A stretch of 18,403 bases of DNA. Source: Clostridiales bacterium (GTDB lineage Bacteria > Bacillota > Clostridia > Oscillospirales > Butyricicoccaceae). The stretch's first letter is position 1. The number at the start of each line of letters is the position of its first letter. Positions 15,524 through 18,403 of this stretch are shown in pieces. The notes under the pieces were generated by a model, which was not told the DNA's origin, made no database searches, and saw only the letters and a program-made list of their open reading frames with translations. The position numbers and the translations under genes are program-made. The stretch lies in contig DYCA01000031.1 of the NCBI GenBank assembly GCA_019418305.1, positions 1-18,403 of the forward strand. The letters run 5' to 3'.

Positions 15524-15937
15524 ATGGTAGACGCGGGACAGATATTCTTCCAGCTGCGCCATTTCCTCGGCGGTGAAACCGCGCGTAACGCGGGCGTCTA
15601 TCGTGTCGCGGGTCTCACGCATGACACGCTGCACTTCGTCGAATTTTTCGGTCAGTCGGATGACGCGGCAGCGCCGATCACGCTGCGAAACCGAACTGGT
15701 GACAAAACCTTTCTGCTCCAGCCGATGGATAAAGCCGATTACAGTCGGATGCTTGAGCTGGAAATGCTGACCGATGTCCTGCACCGTGGTCTCCTCCTCG
15801 CCGCGCTCGGCCAGATATTCCAGCAGATCGCTTTGCGCACAGGTCAGTCCGAGTGGGCGCAGCGCTGCATCGGCATGTGCAATGAACAGAATGTTAATCA
15901 TCTTAAAAAGATCGCCGGGAAAAACCGGACTGTCCAA
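15506..15937 (-). CDS. MarR-family transcriptional regulator
   Basis: A 143-residue winged-helix repressor, probably controlling itself and the MATE exporter. The DNA-binding domain covers about 48-98: helix-turn-helix TTVQDIGQHFQLKHPTVIGF, recognition helix continuing HRLEQKGFV, and a wing SQRDRRCRVIRLTEK with the family D-x-R. Long N- and C-terminal helices form the dimer interface. The start is placed at TTG 15937, because AAAGGGGGT lies about 7 bases upstream. The frame is open to a TTG at 15985, but that lies upstream of the operator and inside the promoter. Such repressors usually release DNA on binding a small lipophilic ligand. Confidence 0.88.
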   Translation of the reverse strand: MDSPVFPGDLFKMINILFIAHADAALRPLGLTCAQSDLLEYLAERGEEETTVQDIGQHFQLKHPTVIGFIHRLEQKGFVTSSVSQRDRRCRVIRLTEKFDEVQRVMRETRDTIDARVTRGFTAEEMAQLEEYLSRVYHNISGS

Positions 15938-15960
15938 GTGAAAACCCCCTTTATCAGTAA

Positions 15961-15972
15961 GTAGCTTGCTAC
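15961..15972. promoter_or_regulatory. Putative MarR operator, copy 1 (autoregulatory)
   Basis: GTAGCTTGCTAC is an inverted repeat of GTAGC around two bases. It lies 3 bases downstream of the -10 element of the marR promoter, over the expected transcription start. A bound dimer would block the promoter. The related copy is at 15475-15486. Confidence 0.7.
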
Positions 15973-15975
15973 ATA

Positions 15976-16004
15976 ATTTTATCAACAGAAAGCCGTTTCG
16001 TCAA
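15976..16004 (-). promoter_or_regulatory. Strong sigma-A type promoter of marR
   Basis: On the minus strand TTGACG (16004-15999), a 17-base spacer and TAAAAT (15981-15976): 5/6 and 5/6 matches to consensus with ideal spacing. Transcription should begin near 15969, inside the operator palindrome. Confidence 0.8.
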
Positions 16005-16012
16005 CGGCTTTC
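15988..16012. repeat. 10-bp inverted repeat covering the marR -35 element
   Basis: GAAAGCCGTT and AACGGCTTTC, perfect 10-bp arms around TCGTC. The -35 hexamer of the marR promoter straddles the loop and right arm. It is not followed by a T-run on either strand, so it is a poor terminator; it could be a second operator, or a weak terminator for the upstream radical SAM gene. Confidence 0.6.
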
Positions 16013-16090
16013 GTAAAGTTTGGAGAGAAAGCGCACGGCGCAAGAAGAAGGTGCGGCATGCATTGTGCAGATTTCTGACGATTGACTGCA

Positions 16091-18007
16091 TTATTTTTTG
16101 CGCTTGGCCTTGGCCCAGCCTTTTTTCTTGGGTGCGGTCGGGCGGTGAGCCGCAGGACGCGTACTCTTTCCGGATTTTGCCGCACGACCGGACGGGACAG
16201 GCGGCTTTTCACCACGCGCGGGACGAATCAGACATTCTTTGCCGAAGCCAATCAGGTCCTCGCGGCCGGCCTTTTTGAGCGCGGCGAGCACAATCGGCCG
16301 CTTGTCCGGCCGCCGCCATTGCAGCAGTGCGCGCTGCATGGCCTTTTCCTCGGGCGTTTTGGCAACATAGACCGGCTTCATTGTGCGCGGGTCAATTTCG
16401 GTGTAGTACATCGCGGTCGACAGTGTGCCCGGCGTGGGGTAGAAGTCCTGCACCTGCTCAGGCATATAGCCGACGCGGTTGAGGTACTCCGCCAGAAGAA
16501 TCGCGTCGTCCAGCGTCGCGCCGGGGTGCGAGCTCATCAGATAGGGAACAAGGTATTGCTTGCGGCCCAGTTTCTGATTGATGCGGGCGTATCGCTCACG
16601 GAACTGCTCATATACGGAGAATGATGGTTTTCCCATATAATACAGAGCGTTATCGCTCATGTGTTCGGGCGCAACCTTGAGCTGGCCTGAAATATGGTGC
16701 TCGACCAACTCACGGAAAAAGGCGTCGTTATGATCGGCCATCATATAGTCGTAGCGCAGGCCGGAGCGCACAAATACCTTTTTGATGCCTTCAATTTGAC
16801 GCAGCTCACGCAGCAGATTGAGGTAATCCGCGTGGTCGGCCTCCAGGTTTTTGCAGGCCGATGGGAACAAACAGCGCTTGTTCTTGCATAAACCGTGTTC
16901 CTCCTGCTGCTTGCAGGACGGGAAACGGAAATTGGCAGTCGGTCCTCCGACGTCGTGGATATAGCCCTTGAAGCCGGGCATCTGCACAATTTGTTTGGCT
17001 TCTGCAATTACGCTTTCGTGGCTGCGCGCCTGAATATAGCGTCCCTGATGGAAGGCGAGCGCGCAGAAGTTGCATGCACCGAAGCAGCCGCGATTGTGGA
17101 TGATGGAGAATTGTACTTCCTGAATCGCGGGCACGCCGCCCAGTGCTTCATAGGACGGATGATAGGTGCGCATGTAGGGCAGAGCATAGACGTGATCCAT
17201 CTCTTCCGTGGTCAGCGGACATGCAGGCGGGTTTTGGATAAGCATGCGCTTTCCGTGGCGCTGCAAAAGCGCTTTGCCGCGCACTGCGTCCTGCTCGTCA
17301 TATTGGAGCTTGACCGAGCGGGCGTAATCCGGTTTGCTCGCGCACACGTCCTCATAGGACGGACACTCTACCGCGTTTTGGATGCCGCCTGCGTCATGCG
17401 CCATATAGGCCGTGCCGCGCACACCGACACAAGCGTCCGCGCCCTTTTTGCCGTGCTTGAGGTTGTTTGCCAGTTCGACAACCGAGTGCTCACTCATGCC
17501 GAACATCAGCCCGTCTGCACCGGTCGATTCCAGTATCGAGGGCATGACGCGGTCAGCCCAGTAGTCGTAATGCGCAAAGCGGCGCAGGCTGGCTTCGATG
17601 CCGCCGAGATAGATAGGTGTATCCGGGAACGCGCGCCGCGCAAGCATCGCATAGACGGTCACCGCGCGGTCGGGGCGTTTGCCTGCCTTGCCGCCGGGGG
17701 TATAGGCGTCGTCCGAACGGCGCTTTTTGGCGGCGGTGTAGTGCGCGACCATCGAGTCGATGTTGCCGCCGTTGATGAGCACCGCATAGCGCGGGCGGCC
17801 CATGGCGGAGAAGTCGCGATCGTCATGGAAATCCGGCTGGCTGAGGATGGCAACCTTGTAGCCCGCGTCCTCCAGAACGCGCGAGATAATAGCGGTTCCG
17901 AAGGAAGGGTGGTCGACGTAAGCGTCGCCCGTGACGAGCAGAAAATCGCAGTAATACCAGCCGCGATCGACCATATCCTGTTTGTTTATTGGGAGAAAAC
18001 CGTTCAT
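16091..18007 (-). CDS. YgiQ-family radical SAM protein
   Basis: A 638-residue iron-sulfur enzyme of unknown substrate. Residues about 1-200 form the YgiQ N-terminal domain (FLPINKQDM, DFLLVTGDAYVDHPSFGTAIISRVLE). The radical SAM core carries the cluster-binding cysteines C308, C312 and C315 (CFGACNFC), close after SIIHNRG. A further cysteine-rich stretch follows (FPSCKQQEEHGLC, NKRCLFPSAC). The late HPGATLDDAILLAEYLN and QVQDFYPTPGTLSTAMYYT blocks are family hallmarks. The last 45 residues are a basic Lys/Arg/Pro tail. The start at 18007 has AAAGGG about 5 bases upstream. The cluster should cleave SAM to start radical chemistry. No pathway partner is visible nearby, and no clear terminator separates it from marR. 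Confidence 0.93.
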   Translation of the reverse strand: MNGFLPINKQDMVDRGWYYCDFLLVTGDAYVDHPSFGTAIISRVLEDAGYKVAILSQPDFHDDRDFSAMGRPRYAVLINGGNIDSMVAHYTAAKKRRSDDAYTPGGKAGKRPDRAVTVYAMLARRAFPDTPIYLGGIEASLRRFAHYDYWADRVMPSILESTGADGLMFGMSEHSVVELANNLKHGKKGADACVGVRGTAYMAHDAGGIQNAVECPSYEDVCASKPDYARSVKLQYDEQDAVRGKALLQRHGKRMLIQNPPACPLTTEEMDHVYALPYMRTYHPSYEALGGVPAIQEVQFSIIHNRGCFGACNFCALAFHQGRYIQARSHESVIAEAKQIVQMPGFKGYIHDVGGPTANFRFPSCKQQEEHGLCKNKRCLFPSACKNLEADHADYLNLLRELRQIEGIKKVFVRSGLRYDYMMADHNDAFFRELVEHHISGQLKVAPEHMSDNALYYMGKPSFSVYEQFRERYARINQKLGRKQYLVPYLMSSHPGATLDDAILLAEYLNRVGYMPEQVQDFYPTPGTLSTAMYYTEIDPRTMKPVYVAKTPEEKAMQRALLQWRRPDKRPIVLAALKKAGREDLIGFGKECLIRPARGEKPPVPSGRAAKSGKSTRPAAHRPTAPKKKGWAKAKRKK

Positions 18008-18021
18008 AATTTCCCTTTCGC

Positions 18022-18050
18022 TTTACAAAAAGTAAAAGATGGTTTATCAT
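18022..18050 (+). promoter_or_regulatory. Sigma-A type promoter of the 22-codon peptide gene
   Basis: TTTACA (18022-18027), a 17-base spacer and TATCAT (18045-18050): 5/6 and 5/6 matches with ideal spacing. It faces away from ygiQ and toward the small peptide gene. The predicted transcript starts near 18057 and ends at the terminator near 18217, about 160 nt. The -35 lies 15 bases upstream of the divergent ygiQ start codon. Confidence 0.7.
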
Positions 18051-18085
18051 GGAAATAAGCAGTCCGGCAAGACAAAAGGCGGTTG

Positions 18086-18110
18086 ACCATGCTCCTGCAA
18101 GGGAGGTGGT
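18086..18110 (+). promoter_or_regulatory. Hairpin that hides the ribosome binding site of the peptide gene
   Basis: In the mRNA, ACCAU (18086-18090) pairs with GGUGGU-side bases 18106-18110, and CUCCU (18092-18096) pairs with GGGAG (18101-18105). The loop is GCAA, a GNRA tetraloop; G91 is bulged and two pairs are G-U. The whole GGGAGGUGG ribosome binding site is inside the stem. This is a common feature of type I toxin mRNAs. Confidence 0.6.
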
Positions 18111-18114
18111 TTTT

Positions 18115-18183
18115 ATGGAGATGCTGTGGCAGATCATTTTGCTGCTGATCCTTCTTGAAATCATCAAAACCATAAAAAAATGA
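18115..18183 (+). CDS. 22-residue hydrophobic peptide, candidate type I toxin
   Basis: A very short gene. The peptide opens MEMLWQ, continues with an almost unbroken aliphatic run (IILLLILLEII, residues 7-17) and ends KTIKK. A single membrane-inserting helix with a basic end is typical of type I toxins such as Ibs, Ldr, Fst and TxpA, but it matches none of these in sequence that I recognise. Support for expression: a good promoter at 18022-18050, a strong GGGAGGTGG site 5 bases from the ATG, and a terminator that begins at the stop codon. The ribosome binding site lies in a hairpin, and a convergent transcript overlaps the 3' end. Toxicity is inferred. Alternatives are a regulatory leader peptide or a small membrane peptide without a toxin role. 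Confidence 0.65.
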   Translation: MEMLWQIILLLILLEIIKTIKK

Positions 18184-18217
18184 CCGCCCACTTGCCCCGG
18201 GTACGGTCATTTTTTTT
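18174..18217. terminator. Bidirectional terminator shared by two convergent transcripts
   Basis: ATGACCG (18180-18186) pairs with CGGTCAT (18204-18210), extended by pairing of an A-run (18174-18179) with a T-run (18211-18216). CCC (187-189) pairs with GGG (199-201) above a small bulge. The T-run serves the plus strand and the A-run the minus strand. The peptide stop codon TGA is in the stem. Confidence 0.9.
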
Positions 18218-18268
18218 GAAATGATAGATACTTAGGGTCAACCGTCTTTGCCGGACTGCCCTTTTTCT
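18174..18268 (-). ncRNA. Predicted small RNA convergent with the peptide mRNA, candidate antitoxin
   Basis: A near-consensus promoter (18302-18275) and the bidirectional terminator define a minus-strand transcript of about 95 nt with no ribosome binding site or convincing reading frame. It is complementary to the last roughly 40 nt of the peptide mRNA, including the stop codon and terminator stem. Its 5' part repeats the leader sequence of the peptide mRNA. Alternatively the same transcript is a ygiQ leader, with read-through past the terminator. The RNA itself is predicted, not seen. Confidence 0.5.
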
Positions 18269-18274
18269 ACTTTC

Positions 18275-18302
18275 ATTATAACGGATTTACTCCGTTTGTC
18301 AA
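18275..18302 (-). promoter_or_regulatory. Near-consensus sigma-A promoter with palindromic spacer
   Basis: On the minus strand TTGACA (18302-18297), a 16-base spacer and TATAAT (18280-18275): both hexamers are perfect. The spacer holds a 5-bp inverted repeat, ACGGA and TCCGT around 5 bases (18281-18295), which could be an operator. It lies 9 bases past the stop of the upstream gene. Confidence 0.85.
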
Positions 18303-18310
18303 GCCCTGCC

Positions 18311-18403
18311 TCAGTTATCGAGGTAGAACTGTACCAACTCCTGCATCAACTCGTCGCGGTCGATCTTGCAGATCAGGCTGCGCGCGTTGTTATGGTTGGT
18401 GAT
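18311..18403 (-). CDS. C-terminal end of an unidentified protein (partial)
   Basis: The frame is open from the window edge to TGA at 18311-18313, giving the last 30 residues of a protein: [19 protein letters not shown], then a helical, acidic end finishing QFYLDN. Base composition and codon use match the neighbours, with GC-rich third positions. I do not recognise the family. There is no terminator between its stop and the strong promoter that begins 9 bases later. Confidence 0.6.
   Translation of the reverse strand: MTNHNNARSLICKIDRDELMQELVQFYLDN

Larger units (their letters stand above)
18059..18259. repeat. Imperfect inverted repeat flanking the small peptide cassette
   Basis: The left arm (18059-18088) and right arm (18236-18259) are inverted copies. 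Read in the direction of their own transcripts, both give GCAGTCCGGCAA, then GAC, then GGTTGACC; the left arm carries 7 extra bases and the right arm one extra A. The two convergent RNAs would therefore start with nearly the same leader sequence. The interval given spans both arms and the gene between them. Confidence 0.8.

Noticed and set aside
15938..15985. MarR protein starting at TTG 15985
   Set aside because: The extra codons cover the operator palindrome and the end of the -10 region. GGGGGT is well placed for TTG 15937.
16013..16090. A terminator directly after the radical SAM gene
   Set aside because: Only a 4-bp GCGC-CGT-GCGC hairpin with a broken T-run was found, too weak to call.
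18115..18183. Assignment of the 22-residue peptide to the Fst or TxpA families
   Set aside because: The layout is similar, but the peptide is shorter and lacks residues I associate with Fst, and the flanking repeats are inverted rather than direct. I keep only the general type I toxin suggestion.

Overview
The window looks like a chromosomal segment of a fairly GC-rich clostridial Firmicute. Oscillospiraceae or Butyricicoccaceae (an Agathobaculum- or Butyricicoccus-like gut anaerobe) is my best guess. The grounds are strong AGGAGG-type ribosome binding sites, sigma-A type promoters, a split EcfA1/EcfA2/EcfT module next to truA, a DUF4179 anti-sigma pair, and a Clp ATPase carrying an McsA-like zinc ribbon. 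The taxonomy is inference from gene content only.

Layout. 9-2358 (+): an OmpR-type response regulator overlapping its sensor histidine kinase. 2410-3213 (+): a single gene with its own promoter, encoding a conserved clostridial protein with an HEQEH zincin-like motif and two CxxC pairs; it ends in a bidirectional terminator. Almost everything from 3217 onward is on the minus strand. 3217-5106: an ECF sigma factor followed 3 bp later by its DUF4179 membrane partner. 5180-13976: what looks like one long minus-strand operon. From its promoter at 13976-13949 it reads: SAM methyltransferase, an unlisted 48-residue membrane peptide, ecfA1, ecfA2, ecfT, truA, a DUF5711 membrane-anchored propeller-like protein, a CvpA-family protein and a ClpC-like ATPase, then a strong terminator. 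14039-16012: a MATE exporter and its MarR regulator, each preceded by a copy of the same GTAG-4-CTAC operator. 16091-18007: a YgiQ-family radical SAM protein. 18022-18302: a compact cassette of two convergent promoters, a 22-codon hydrophobic peptide gene whose ribosome binding site lies in a hairpin, and a shared bidirectional terminator. This has the architecture of a type I toxin-antitoxin locus. 18311-18403: the last 30 codons of an unidentified minus-strand gene.

How the parts work together. The two-component pair and the sigma/anti-sigma pair are envelope-signalling modules. The ECF module supplies the energising half of a vitamin or metal importer, but no substrate-binding S component is present, so it presumably serves S components elsewhere. 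The MarR/MATE pair is a self-contained drug-response unit. The best candidates for undescribed biology are the convergent small-peptide cassette at 18022-18302, the HEQEH protein at 2483-3178 and the 48-residue membrane peptide at the head of the ecf genes.

I saw no rRNA, tRNA, CRISPR array, insertion sequence or phage gene.
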